Part shown: piece by piece, positions 28,622-37,693 of the stretch
Numbering within the stretch: position 1 is the stretch's first letter
Layout of the letters: each line of letters opens with the position of its first letter
Assembly (NCBI GenBank): GCA_004762125.1
Contig: SIHQ01000002.1
Location: 1 to 64,000, forward strand
DNA from: Oceanospirillales bacterium
Lineage (GTDB): Bacteria > Pseudomonadota > Gammaproteobacteria > Pseudomonadales > Endozoicomonadaceae
Direction of reading: 5' to 3'
Length of the DNA: 64,000 bases
Notes under the pieces: model-generated
The model's input: only the letters and a program-made list of their open reading frames with translations
Databases searched by the model: none
What the model was told of the DNA's origin: nothing
Made by a program: the position numbers and the translations under genes

Positions 28622-28829
28622 CGTCTGAACAGACAGATAAGTATCAACCAATAAGTACAAAATTTAGTCCGCAGGATTTAAAAGTGAAGTAAGGCCTTGT
28701 TCACCTGACCAACAACAATAGCAGGTAGCCTGATCACTTTTGTACATACGCCTGATCTGGACATTGTCGGCAGACAAAAATTTAAACCTGGGTTTGAGGG
28801 GGCTCGGGTTTTCTTTTTCTTTTTCTTCG
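28622..28829 (+). ncRNA. Candidate anaerobically induced small RNA
   Basis: Predicted transcript of about 205 nt between the FNR-type promoter and an intrinsic terminator. There is no ATG in it and no GTG/TTG frame longer than a few codons before the terminator. Structure visible in order: a 5' hairpin GTCTG-AA-CAGAC (28624-28635); a nested stem-loop 28680-28741 built from AAAAGTGA/TCACTTTT, AGGC/GCCT and ACCTG/CAGGT with an unpaired A/C-rich loop; and the terminator stem. Three CCTGAYC motifs (28704, 28729, 28751) could be target-pairing sites. Alternative: the untranslated leader of the downstream yfcH gene with a leaky attenuator. Confidence 0.55.
28784..28829 (+). terminator. Intrinsic terminator of the candidate small RNA
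   Basis: Stem AAACCTGGG/CTCGGGTTT with two G-U pairs and a 10-base loop, followed by a pyrimidine-rich tract with repeated TTTTT. It ends about 70 bp before the yfcH start. Confidence 0.75.
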
Positions 28830-28898
28830 TTTTATCTTCTCTGACATTCCCACCTGCGATACATTCTTACTGAATAGGAAAAATACTGAGAGGGCGCT

Positions 28899-29816
28899 GT
28901 GCACTTACTGATTACTGGTGGAACAGGGTTTATTGGTCGTCATTTGATCGATCGCCTACTTGACGATGGTGATCAAATAACGGTGCTCAGCCGTCAAAAA
29001 CCGGAAGTGGTAAAAAAGCTATTGGGTCCTCTGGTTAAAGCCGTTTCCTCACTCTCTTCCATTTCATTTAATACGAATTTTGATGCCGTAATCAATCTAT
29101 CAGGTGAAGGCATTCTGGATCGACGCTGGAATGAAGCTCGTAAGCAGCAACTGGTATCCAGTCGAGTGGATTTAACCCGTGATCTGGTTGATTGGATTGA
29201 GCGAGCGGAAAACAAGCCTCCTGTTCTTATCAGTGGTTCAGCGATCGGTATTTACGGTTCAAACATCCCATCAGTTAACGAAAAAAGAAATGGCCTAACG
29301 GAGATATCTGCTGTCGGCTGTGACTTTTCCGCCAGCCTTTGTGATCGTTGGGAGAAAGCGGCCTTAAGAGCTGAAGATTCCGGAGTTCGAGTTTGTTGTG
29401 TCAGAACCGGAGTGGTACTTCACGGCTCTGGTGGTGCGCTGCAAAAAATGCTTCTGCCGTTTAAGCTTGGGCTGGGTGGCATTATAGGTTCTGGTCGTCA
29501 GGTGTTGTCCTGGATTCATATGGACGACATGATCAATATTTTATTGCATCTGCTACAGACTGATTCAGCATCAGGGGCTTTCAATGCTACAGCTCCATTG
29601 CCTGTGGATAACCGGCAATACATCAAAGCCTTGGGTAAGGTTTTAAATAGGCCTACTTTGATTCCTGTACCGGATTTTGTTCTCAAAGCCTTGCTGGGTG
29701 AGGGAGCTATCGTGTTGCTGGAGGGGCAGTGTGTGTTGCCGACAAAAATCCAGTCTGAAGGCTTTGAGTTTACTTTTCCCTCTCTTGAACCTGCCCTGAT
29801 TTCCTTATTACGTTAG
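28899..29816 (+). CDS. yfcH: YfcH-like NAD-dependent epimerase (TIGR01777 family)
   Basis: A 305-aa extended short-chain dehydrogenase/reductase. The N-terminal nucleotide site is LLITGGTGFIGRHLI; NLSGEGILDRRWNEARKQ, SGSAIGIYG, the WEKAA segment and VRTGVVL are typical of the YfcH/SDR39U1 group. Substrate is unknown for the family. The start is a GTG with GAGAGGG 6 bases upstream; no earlier ATG exists in frame. Confidence 0.88.
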   Translation: MHLLITGGTGFIGRHLIDRLLDDGDQITVLSRQKPEVVKKLLGPLVKAVSSLSSISFNTNFDAVINLSGEGILDRRWNEARKQQLVSSRVDLTRDLVDWIERAENKPPVLISGSAIGIYGSNIPSVNEKRNGLTEISAVGCDFSASLCDRWEKAALRAEDSGVRVCCVRTGVVLHGSGGALQKMLLPFKLGLGGIIGSGRQVLSWIHMDDMINILLHLLQTDSASGAFNATAPLPVDNRQYIKALGKVLNRPTLIPVPDFVLKALLGEGAIVLLEGQCVLPTKIQSEGFEFTFPSLEPALISLLR

Positions 29817-29966
29817 TGAAAATTACAATAATTTAATATTTCAATTTGTAATACAATAAGCCTCTTATCTTCATTCTTCTAAAGCTGCACTTCGTGACTG
29901 GCAACTTTTTTAGTTGTGAGTAAAAGCTCTGGTTCGCTCACAGAGGCAAACGGTATTCAGGAATAT

Positions 29967-30908
29967 ATGACCAAAGCACTGGAAATAAAAAATTTGCAGA
30001 AAAGCTATGACAATGGCTTTCAAGCATTGAAAGGAATAAATCTGGAAGTACAGGAAGGTGATTTTTATGCCCTTCTTGGTCCAAATGGCGCGGGTAAGTC
30101 TACGACCATTGGTATTATTTCTTCACTGGTTAGAAAAACATCGGGCCATGTTTCTGTATTTGGCCATGATATTGATTCAGAAATGGTAAAAGCCAAGAGA
30201 ATGCTGGGGATCGTCCCTCAGGAATTCAATTTTAATCAGTTTGAAAAAGTGCAGGATATTATTGTCACTCAGGCTGGTTATTATGGCATTCCAGCAATTG
30301 AAGCAAGAAAGCAATCTGAGAAATATCTGAAGCAACTGGGGTTGTGGGAAAAAAGAAATTCAGTGTCCAGAATGTTATCGGGTGGTATGAAACGCAGGCT
30401 GATGATTGCACGGGCTTTGATTCATAAGCCCAGACTATTGATTCTCGATGAACCAACGGCCGGCGTTGACATTGAATTGAGGCGTTCTCTCTGGGATTTT
30501 CTACGAGAAATTAATGAGCAGGGAACGACCATCATTCTGACGACACACTACCTTGAAGAAGCTGAACAGCTGTGTCGTAACATCGGTATTATCGATAAGG
30601 GCGAGATTGTCGAAAATACGACAATGAAAAATTTGCTCGGAAAACTCCAGCGAGAAAGCTTTATTCTTGACCTCAGTAAACCGGTTGCTGACATACCAAG
30701 CTTTGCTGGTTACTCGGTCAGAAAGGTTGATGACCTTTCTATCGAAGTTGATGTTGCAAAAGATCAAGGTGTTAACGAGCTGTTTCGACAGTTGAGTGAC
30801 TACAGCATCAGTGTTACCAGTATGCGAAACAAGTCCAATCGTCTGGAAGAGCTGTTTGTCAGCCTGACGACATCCAAACCTGCTGCAGAAGGAGAGAACC
30901 AGCCATGA
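29967..30908 (+). CDS. yadG: ABC-2 type exporter ATP-binding protein YadG
   Basis: A 313-aa ATPase. Walker A is GPNGAGKST, the signature is LSGGMKRRLMIARAL, Walker B LLILDEPTAGVD and the H-loop TTHYLEEAE. The whole chain tracks E. coli YadG (IGIISSLV, GIVPQEFNFN, AGYYG). The start MTKALEIKNL at 29967 follows AGGAA closely; a GTG at 29916 would add 17 residues absent from relatives. It overlaps yadH by 4 bp (ATGA). Substrate unknown. Confidence 0.92.
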   Translation: MTKALEIKNLQKSYDNGFQALKGINLEVQEGDFYALLGPNGAGKSTTIGIISSLVRKTSGHVSVFGHDIDSEMVKAKRMLGIVPQEFNFNQFEKVQDIIVTQAGYYGIPAIEARKQSEKYLKQLGLWEKRNSVSRMLSGGMKRRLMIARALIHKPRLLILDEPTAGVDIELRRSLWDFLREINEQGTTIILTTHYLEEAEQLCRNIGIIDKGEIVENTTMKNLLGKLQRESFILDLSKPVADIPSFAGYSVRKVDDLSIEVDVAKDQGVNELFRQLSDYSISVTSMRNKSNRLEELFVSLTTSKPAAEGENQP

Positions 30909-31684
30909 GTGAATGGAAGTATAACCTGGTTGCGTTCTACACTATCTTCAGTAAAGAAATTCGCCGCTTTATGCGAATCTGGCCCCAGACATTGCTGCCA
31001 CCCGTTATCACCATGACGTTGTACTTCGTCATTTTTGGTGCGGTCATTGGTTCTCGTGTCGGAGAAATGGGCGGCTTCGATTACATGACCTTTGTTGTTC
31101 CAGGTTTGGTCATGATGTCAGTGATTACCAATAGCTTTACTAATGTGGCGTCCAGTTTTTTTAGTAATAAGTTTCAACGAAGCATTGAAGAACTGCTGGT
31201 GTCGCCAGTACCCAACTGGGTGATTCTGGCTGGTTACACGATGGGCGGTGTGGTTCGTGGTCTTTATGTCGGTGTTCTGGTGATGTGTCTTGGCGCTTTT
31301 TTTATAGAGCTTCAGATTCACAATATTCTGGTCACCCTTCTGGCTGTGATTCTGACAGCGATGCTGTTTGCACTGGGCGGTTTTATCAATGCCATTTTTG
31401 CCGGAAAGTTCGATGATATTGCCATCATTCCAACGTTTGTCCTGACACCTTTGACTTACTTAGGGGGTGTTTTCTATTCTATTGATGTGCTTCCAGAGCC
31501 ATGGCGACAGCTGTCCATGTTGAACCCGATTCTGTATCAGGTAAATGCATTCAGATACGGTATCCTTGGACAGGACAGTGGTATCAGCATCGTCTGGGCT
31601 TTTGCCGTTATGATACTGGCTATTGTCATGATGGCTGTATGGGCTCTGCACTTGCTGAAAGTAGGCAAAGGTCTGAGAAGTTGA
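30905..31684 (+). CDS. yadH: ABC-2 type transporter permease YadH
   Basis: A 259-aa inner-membrane permease with six predicted transmembrane segments, the ABC-2 family plan. It matches E. coli YadH in features such as KEIRRFMRIWPQT, SSFFSNKFQRSIEELL and GGVFYSIDVLPEPW. It pairs with YadG through a 4-bp ATGA overlap, implying translational coupling and a 2+2 exporter. A long hairpin follows. Confidence 0.92.
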   Translation: MSEWKYNLVAFYTIFSKEIRRFMRIWPQTLLPPVITMTLYFVIFGAVIGSRVGEMGGFDYMTFVVPGLVMMSVITNSFTNVASSFFSNKFQRSIEELLVSPVPNWVILAGYTMGGVVRGLYVGVLVMCLGAFFIELQIHNILVTLLAVILTAMLFALGGFINAIFAGKFDDIAIIPTFVLTPLTYLGGVFYSIDVLPEPWRQLSMLNPILYQVNAFRYGILGQDSGISIVWAFAVMILAIVMMAVWALHLLKVGKGLRS

Positions 31685-31786
31685 TACTGGTGCTCTTGCA
31701 GTTCTGTCTGTCAGGCGGGTAATAGCGCGCTTTTGTTTTCCCCTTAGGTCTGTTCATAATCTCAATGCAAAGCAACAGTCGTAGAG

Positions 31787-31867
31787 AAAAGAGCGCCGGG
31801 GTTTGATTTTTTGAGACGCATAGCTTTAGCTATGTATCGAGGAAAACCAAATGTCAGCGCTTTTTTT
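31787..31867 (+). terminator. Long multi-stem hairpin ending in a T-run
   Basis: An 80-base structure of nested stems: AAAA-AGCGC with GCGCTTTT (outer, one bulged G), GGTTT with AAACC (31800-31804/31844-31848), and CATAGC-TTTA-GCTATG (31819-31834), followed by seven T. It lies 100 bp after yadH and 55 bp before queF. It can be the yadGH terminator or an attenuator in a queF leader; it does not resemble the preQ1-I aptamer. Confidence 0.6.
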
Positions 31868-31922
31868 ATGTTGCTTCAGCTGGTAAAAGGTTGGGAGCTG
31901 GCTCTCAGTATAAGGCTTATTA

Positions 31923-32747
31923 ATGAGTGAATTAGTGAATGCCTCGCCACTTGGCAAGGTGAGTGAATATCAGTCTGAATATAACCCGAAACTGCTGTTT
32001 TCTATTCCCCGAAAAGAGAAGCAGCAGGAGCTAGGGCTTGATCCGGAGAATCTACCTTTTGTTGGCAGTGACGTCTGGTTTGCCTATGAGCTTTCCTGGT
32101 TGAACACCAAGGGTAAACCATTGGCGATGGTGGGTAGATTTGAACTCCCGTGTAATTCGGCCAATCTGATTGAATCCAAGTCTTTCAAACTTTATCTGAA
32201 CTCCTTTAACCAGAGTCAATTTGATTCTGTTGAAGTCGTTGAAGCTTTGATGATCAAAGATCTCAGTGCTGCGGCTGAAGCTGTTGTAGGAGTCCGGTTG
32301 ATGACTATCGCAGAGATGGAAGATTTTGGCTTCCATCATGTTGAAGGCGTTGAAGTTGATCAGTTTGATATCAGTATCGACTGTTATGACTACAGTCCTG
32401 ATTTACTGAAGAAAGTTGAAGGTCAAAAGGAAGAGGTTCTAATCTCTCATTTGCTCAAGTCCAACTGCCCGGTTACAGGTCAACCTGATTGGGGAACGGT
32501 TGTTGTTGAGTATAAAGGCCAGGCCATTGACCATGAGTCCTTCCTGAGATTCATCTGTTCATTCAGAGGGCATCAGGAGTTTCATGAGCAGTGTGTGGAG
32601 AGAGTGTTCACTGAAATCCAGGCGCGTTTCCAAATGGAAGAGCTGACTGTTTATGCTCACTATGTTCGACGTGGCGGGTTGGATATTAATCCATGGCGCA
32701 GTACAAACCAACCTGAGCAGAAAAATATTCGTTTGATAAGACAGTAG
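31923..32747 (+). CDS. queF: NADPH-dependent 7-cyano-7-deazaguanine reductase
   Basis: A 274-aa YqcD-type (two-domain) QueF reducing preQ0 to preQ1 for queuosine tRNA modification. It contains the substrate motif NLIESKSFKLYLNSFNQ, the catalytic Cys182 in LLKSNCPVTGQPDWG, FHEQCVERVF and the C-terminal RRGGLDINPWRS. Length is close to E. coli QueF (282 aa). Translation starts at ATG 31923. It is monocistronic and convergent with the adenylate cyclase gene. Confidence 0.96.
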   Translation: MSELVNASPLGKVSEYQSEYNPKLLFSIPRKEKQQELGLDPENLPFVGSDVWFAYELSWLNTKGKPLAMVGRFELPCNSANLIESKSFKLYLNSFNQSQFDSVEVVEALMIKDLSAAAEAVVGVRLMTIAEMEDFGFHHVEGVEVDQFDISIDCYDYSPDLLKKVEGQKEEVLISHLLKSNCPVTGQPDWGTVVVEYKGQAIDHESFLRFICSFRGHQEFHEQCVERVFTEIQARFQMEELTVYAHYVRRGGLDINPWRSTNQPEQKNIRLIRQ

Positions 32748-32807
32748 GCTAAAGTAAAGGCCGACAGACCCCTGGGTCGCAGTATTGATCTCTATTATGC
32801 TGTGACC

Positions 32808-34214
32808 TTAATGAACTTCTGCGCTCTCAGCTTCATAAGCGAGATTTTTTTCAAGCCGTTTACTGGCTTCTTGAAGGTTTTCGAGAATTTCTTTTTTTGA
32901 CTCTGCGTTAATGTTGTCTTTATCCAGGTAGATAGAAAATCCTTGGGTCTCAAAATCCATGTAGGTCGGTCTTTCTCCAAGATTGCGTCGAAAATCCAGA
33001 ACTCGATAACAGTTCACAGAGCGATTAAAACCCTTAATGGGCACCTCTCCCTGGTTATGACAAAGAATCGTATCTTTCACCAGAGACCAGGTTTCGTGGG
33101 ATATTAAAATCTGGTTAGCTTCCGCCAGATTTTCCAGTCGACTAGCAAGGTTTACCTCCTTGCCTATCAGGGTATAGTCCATTCGATTCTCCGCGCCGAA
33201 GTTACCAACCGTGCAGTAACCGGTATTTAGTCCCATACGAATTTGCAGGGGACGCTCAACGCCCTGTGTTCGCCACTGCTTTCGCAGGATTTTCATATGA
33301 CGTCGCATGGCGATGGCCATGGACACTGCTGCAAGAGCATCTTTCTTGGGCCCCCGGGTTTTCGGGTCGCCAAAAAAAATCATGATGCTGTCACCAACAA
33401 ATTTGTCGATGGTTCCACCGTATTTCAGAGCAATTCTCGACATCTCTGTTAGATACTGGTTGAGCATGTCAGTCAGGGCTTCAGCTTCCAGTTCTTCGGA
33501 GAGCTCGGTAAATCCTTTAATATCAGAGAAAAATATGGTCATTTTTTTTCTCTGACTTTCAATTTTGGCTGACTTTCGTCCGGCAAAGATAGAGTGCCAG
33601 ACTTGAGGAGATAGATATTTGGTTAGATTGCTGGCCAGCATGGTGTAGTGTTTCTGTTGCTCGTCGGCTCTGTTTTTAAGCTCTAGAAAACCCTGCTGTC
33701 TTTGTCGTATGACCCAGGATAGGTAGACCATATAGATACTGACTAGAACGGCAGTAGAAAAAGTCAGAGAGAGTGGAGCCGGTTGCATCAATGGCTGTGG
33801 TATCAGGTAAAGAGTAACACCTCCCGAAGCCAGCATTAATATGGGAAGTATGACCAGAGAGATGGCACCAAAGCGGATCATGGTGCTGCAGGTCATAACC
33901 ATAATTAGCATGATGGAGGCTACAGGGGGTAAGCCTGCGGCAACGATGGTGCTGCCAAAAATTAAGGCGTCGGTTGATACCGAAAGAGTTTTGCTTTTTC
34001 TCGGCCAAAAGTGTTCGACTGCCGAGAACATCATGGTTCCAAAGTGTGGGTATATGGCCAGAAGCAGGGCGTATATTTTCATATGCTCTGGTAGAGTCTG
34101 GCTAAAAATGCCGTAGGTTATGCAGATGGTAGAGAGAGAGTAAGCCAGTATCCGCGCAAAATAATCACGACTTACAGGGTTGTGCAGATGTTGTTGAAGA
34201 TCCAGTCGGTTCAT
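32808..34214 (-). CDS. Membrane class III adenylate/guanylate cyclase (MASE2-like sensor)
   Basis: A 468-aa protein. Residues 20-170 contain about six hydrophobic helices resembling the MASE2 sensor domain of Pseudomonas CyaB; residues 222-415 form a class III cyclase domain. The metal-binding aspartates are present: Asp231 in FFSDIKGFTELSE and Asp275 in DKFVGDSIMIFFGDP, with downstream GLNTGYCTVGNFG and DYTLIGKEVNLASRLE. A charged C-terminal tail of about 50 residues follows. It should make cAMP (cGMP not excluded) in response to an unknown signal. Transcribed alone. Confidence 0.88.
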   Translation of the reverse strand: MNRLDLQQHLHNPVSRDYFARILAYSLSTICITYGIFSQTLPEHMKIYALLLAIYPHFGTMMFSAVEHFWPRKSKTLSVSTDALIFGSTIVAAGLPPVASIMLIMVMTCSTMIRFGAISLVILPILMLASGGVTLYLIPQPLMQPAPLSLTFSTAVLVSIYMVYLSWVIRQRQQGFLELKNRADEQQKHYTMLASNLTKYLSPQVWHSIFAGRKSAKIESQRKKMTIFFSDIKGFTELSEELEAEALTDMLNQYLTEMSRIALKYGGTIDKFVGDSIMIFFGDPKTRGPKKDALAAVSMAIAMRRHMKILRKQWRTQGVERPLQIRMGLNTGYCTVGNFGAENRMDYTLIGKEVNLASRLENLAEANQILISHETWSLVKDTILCHNQGEVPIKGFNRSVNCYRVLDFRRNLGERPTYMDFETQGFSIYLDKDNINAESKKEILENLQEASKRLEKNLAYEAESAEVH

Positions 34215-34577
34215 TTTTTACTGTCGTATGATTGACCATATTTAAAAGACGACACTGAGAAGTGTGTACATCATTTAAAGAACAGGTTACACCAGAGATT
34301 ATTACTTAATCAAAAACAGAAAAATAGCTGGAATTGATTAATAAATATCACAGTATTTTTGTTTGTTTTCACTAAATCCAGGAATTAGCTGTTTAATTCT
34401 GTGCAGATTACGAGATTTTTTAAGCTAAGTGAATCAAATAGTAAAATAAATTTATATCGGGCGGATTTTTGCACAAATTTTTGATAAAAAAATAATTCAG
34501 TGCAAAAACCAACCACTTATTGTATGAGTATTAGATCTGAAAGCTAGCCTGCATTATGAAACAGGCTAATAAAAACT
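34215..34577. other. AT-rich intergenic region with a 9-bp inverted repeat
   Basis: No gene is seen in these 363 bp. TTTTTGCAC at 34466-34474 is matched by GTGCAAAAA at 34500-34508, forming a 9-bp stem with a 25-base A/T-rich loop; read leftwards it ends in T-rich sequence and may be the ycgL-ycgN terminator. TTAATCAA and TTGATTAA around 34306-34343 form another inverted pair, possibly in the cyclase promoter. Confidence 0.4.
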
Positions 34578-35021
34578 TTACAAGTTAATTAATTTTATTA
34601 AATGATCTTCCCAGTCTTCTTCCGATACTTGAGATTCATGCAGAGCAATATTTCTTACCGACACACCAGATTGGTGGATGCTTTCTTTTAGACCGGAAAT
34701 CAGTGGATGCCAGTTTCTGAGGGGTTGACCATCGGCAATTAATCGATAGGCACAAGTCTCTGGTAACCAGTGAAAATCAGGAATATCTGTGACCGCCAGC
34801 TTAAGGCATTCCGGCACATGTTCAATTCGCTTGGGGTAATTGGAACACTGGCAGGTTTTTATATCCAGAAGACGACAAGCAATAGATGTGTAATAAACGT
34901 CTCCGCTGTCTTCATCTTCAAGCTTATGAAGGCAGCAACGACCACAGCCATCGCATAGGCTTTCCCACTGAACAGTTGTCATCTGCTCCAGTGGGACAGT
35001 TTCCCAAAACGGTTTGCTCAT
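34578..35021 (-). CDS. ycgN: YcgN family cysteine-cluster protein
   Basis: A 147-aa UPF0260 protein matching E. coli YcgN: ESLCDGCGRCCLHKLEDED with Cys23, 26, 29 and 30, then IACRLLD, KTCQCSNY and WLPETCAYRL. The cysteine pattern is that of a zinc or Fe-S (CxxCxxCC) binding domain; the biochemical role is not established. It overlaps ycgL by 4 bp and is the last gene of a ycgL-ycgN unit downstream of rnd. Confidence 0.93.
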   Translation of the reverse strand: MSKPFWETVPLEQMTTVQWESLCDGCGRCCLHKLEDEDSGDVYYTSIACRLLDIKTCQCSNYPKRIEHVPECLKLAVTDIPDFHWLPETCAYRLIADGQPLRNWHPLISGLKESIHQSGVSVRNIALHESQVSEEDWEDHLIKLINL

Positions 35022-35314
35022 AAAGGATCGTTAAAACTCAGGAACTCAGCAGGTAGGTGTTTAATGTAGTCATCATCGGCGGGAGGCATCTGCAGATAGA
35101 ATCCTTTTTCTTCAATGTCAGTCAGTACTTGAGTTGTTTCAACAAGAGCCAGTTTCCGTTCGGGAGTCAGCAGCATATCCAAAACATGAACTGCAGACCC
35201 AAAAGCAGTCATCAGTGCTTCCGGTACCTGTTTCAGTTGGTCCTTTTTGCTGACATAGAGGTACATTCCCTCTTTTCTAGAGCTTCTGAAAATGGAAATC
35301 AGTTGTCTGGTCAT
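35018..35314 (-). CDS. ycgL: YcgL domain protein
   Basis: A 98-aa YcgL protein (ISIFRSSRKEGMYLYVSKKD, PPADDDYIKHLP). The family is small, conserved in gammaproteobacteria and of unknown function, usually beside rnd and ycgN as here. The 4-bp overlap with ycgN indicates coupled translation. Confidence 0.92.
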   Translation of the reverse strand: MTRQLISIFRSSRKEGMYLYVSKKDQLKQVPEALMTAFGSAVHVLDMLLTPERKLALVETTQVLTDIEEKGFYLQMPPADDDYIKHLPAEFLSFNDPL

Positions 35315-35401
35315 AATCTATTGTCGTTGGTCTTTTACAGTGAATGAACCTAATTGCTGTAGTCCTAAGAAGGTCGGCAATCAGGTTCGTTCAGGGATAA
35401 G

Positions 35402-36550
35402 TTATCGGTTGTTCCGAGCCTGGTGTTCTTTCAGAGCTAGAACCAAAGGTTCAGCTATTTCGTCTCTTCGCCAACCCTGAATACTGTCCGGCACAGAAAA
35501 ACGGTTGTTGCTCTGCCAGTATCTGAGGATAGCACTGGACATCTTGCCGGAGAAAAGTAGTTCCACAGGGATATCAAGCTGTTCAGATTTATGATGAAGC
35601 CAGGCCTTAATCAGCTTGCTGTAGTCTTTGGCTGATTTTGGCAAAGGAGCAGGTAATGGCAGTGGCCATTCACTCTCTGGTTGCGCACAAGCTTGTTCGA
35701 TAAGGCGAAGAATAACCTCGCCATCTTTGCGGACCATACTGGGCTTTATGTCCTGAATAGAAGACAATGACTGTATATTATCCGGCATATAACGGGCGAT
35801 GGACCAGAGAGTTGCCTTTGGAATAACCCGATTTCTGGGGATGTCACGTTCTCGTGCTTGTAATTCACGGTACTCACAGATATTTTTTAAAACAGCGAGT
35901 TGTCTGGGGCGAAGCTGCCAGTTACGTTTAACATCTCTCCAGACTTCAGTGGGATCGATGTAGAGTGAGCTGGCTTCCATATTTGAACAGTCCTCTTTAA
36001 GCCAACCCCACTGAGGTAAACCTTCCAGCTTGTTCTTCAGTGCTGTATAGGCTTCCAATAAGTGAGTAACGTCCAGTGCAGCATAACTGATTTGTGTATC
36101 GGACAGAGGTCTCTGCAGCCAGTCTGAGCGGGTAGCGTCTTTTGGCAGATCAATATTAAGCAAATGACGTAGCAGATTTTGGTAGCTCAAAGAATATCCG
36201 AGCCCTGCATAAGCGGCAGCCAGCTGAGTATCAATCAGTGCAGCGGGTTTGACTCCGGTCAGAATATGAAATATTTCCAAGTCTTCACTACAGGCGTGGA
36301 GAACTTTGGTGATAGACGGACTAGCGATCACTTCACCGAAAGAAGACCAGTCAGTGACAGACAGTGGATCGATCAGAAAGGCTTCGTCATGTGTGCCAAC
36401 CTGAACCAGTCCGGGAATCGGGTAGAAGGTGTCCGTTCTGATAAATTCAGTATCAAGAGCGATAGCATCGAGCTTCAGCCACTTTTTACAGCAGTCCGAT
36501 AACTGATCGTTGGTCAGGACCCATACCGGATCAGGATGTTCTAAAGGCAT
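35402..36550 (-). CDS. rnd: Ribonuclease D
   Basis: A 3'-5' exoribonuclease of 382 aa (E. coli 375) used in tRNA 3' end maturation. DEDD exonuclease motifs: ALDTEFIRTDTFYP (Asp33, Glu35), LHACSEDLEIF, and SYAALDVTHLL with the Tyr and Asp of ExoIII. An HRDC domain follows in the second half (LRPRQLAVLKNICEYRELQARERD split across residues about 215-240). The open frame extends to 36652, but the extra 34 residues are not family-like, so ATG 36550 (MPLEHPD) is preferred although its ribosome site is weak. Confidence 0.92.
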   Translation of the reverse strand: MPLEHPDPVWVLTNDQLSDCCKKWLKLDAIALDTEFIRTDTFYPIPGLVQVGTHDEAFLIDPLSVTDWSSFGEVIASPSITKVLHACSEDLEIFHILTGVKPAALIDTQLAAAYAGLGYSLSYQNLLRHLLNIDLPKDATRSDWLQRPLSDTQISYAALDVTHLLEAYTALKNKLEGLPQWGWLKEDCSNMEASSLYIDPTEVWRDVKRNWQLRPRQLAVLKNICEYRELQARERDIPRNRVIPKATLWSIARYMPDNIQSLSSIQDIKPSMVRKDGEVILRLIEQACAQPESEWPLPLPAPLPKSAKDYSKLIKAWLHHKSEQLDIPVELLFSGKMSSAILRYWQSNNRFSVPDSIQGWRRDEIAEPLVLALKEHQARNNR

Positions 36551-36672
36551 AAGAGACTGTGCTGGAAATAAAACATCATTATAAGGGGATAAGTTGGAAT
36601 CCCAAACAGTCTTTGTAATAGAAGGGGTTATTTCTGAAAGCCACCCACACAAAAGTGAATGGCTTTACGCCA

Positions 36673-37563
36673 TTAGCGCATGGATTGGAGAGCCAGAATA
36701 CGGTCTTCCAGAGGAGGGTGGCTAGTAAATAAAGCACCCAGTCTGCTCTGACCACTCTTGCGAATACCAAAGGCTGACATGGTGGCAGGCATGACACTTG
36801 GAGCATCGTATTCGGAACGCAATCTCTCTAGAGCGGCAATCATGTCGCCACGACCAGCCAGTTCGGCTCCTGCTATGTCGGCCCGGAATTCACGCTTGCG
36901 GGAGAACCACATAACAATGGTGCTGGCAGCAATACCAAGAATAATCTCGGCAATAAAGCTGACAACATAGAAACCAATCCCCGGGCCGCTGTTCTCTTGA
37001 TCATCTCGACGCAGGAAACTGTCTACGGCATAGCCAATAATACGAGCAAAGAACATGACAAAGGTGTTTACCACGCCCTGAATCAAACTGAGAGTGACCA
37101 TATCACCATTGGCTACATGACCAATCTCATGGCCGATAACGGCACGGGCTTCTCTTTGACTGAAGCGATCTAGTAGTCCCTGGCTGACAGCAACCAGTGA
37201 AGCATTTTTATTCCAGCCTGTGGCAAATGCGTTGGATTCCGGTGATGGAAAGATGCCCACTTCTGGCATGCCAATGCCAGCTTTTTCAGACAGTTCTCGC
37301 ACTGTTTTCAACAGCCACTGTTCTTGAGCGGTTCTTGGTTGGTCGATAATTTGTGTACCGGTTCCCATTTTCGCCATCATTTTTGACAGGAAAAGAGAGA
37401 CAAAAGAGCCTGCAAAACCAAAGACAGCACAGAACACCAGTAGTGAGCCAAGATTCAGTCCCTGGGAATTCATATAACTGCCAACGCCCAGAATGTTAAG
37501 GGTAATGCTGGCTACGGCAATGACGGCCAGATTAGTAGCCAGAAATAGCAGGATTCTTTTCAT
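36673..37563 (-). CDS. htpX: Membrane zinc protease HtpX
   Basis: A 296-aa M48 protease that degrades misfolded membrane proteins. Two N-terminal membrane helices (4-25 and 38-60), the zinc motif HEIGH at His145-His149, a second pair of helices (about 158-215) and the third ligand in the [12 protein letters not shown] segment follow the HtpX plan. E. coli HtpX has 293 aa. The gene is followed closely by the rnd frame, whose 5' extension nearly meets it. Confidence 0.96.
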   Translation of the reverse strand: MKRILLFLATNLAVIAVASITLNILGVGSYMNSQGLNLGSLLVFCAVFGFAGSFVSLFLSKMMAKMGTGTQIIDQPRTAQEQWLLKTVRELSEKAGIGMPEVGIFPSPESNAFATGWNKNASLVAVSQGLLDRFSQREARAVIGHEIGHVANGDMVTLSLIQGVVNTFVMFFARIIGYAVDSFLRRDDQENSGPGIGFYVVSFIAEIILGIAASTIVMWFSRKREFRADIAGAELAGRGDMIAALERLRSEYDAPSVMPATMSAFGIRKSGQSRLGALFTSHPPLEDRILALQSMR

Positions 37564-37693
37564 TATCTCGGTGGTTGCCTTTTTATGATCTGATTTGTCT
37601 GAATATGGTGATAGACAGCTACCATTTCAATGGTTTAACAAAAGATTTACATGACCCGAAGGTGGCTATCTCCGTCGCCTTTGGGCCTATATC

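Noticed and set aside
36551-36652. 34-residue extension of RNase D
   Set aside because: Not family-like and not needed; the conserved RNase D N-terminus begins at 36550.
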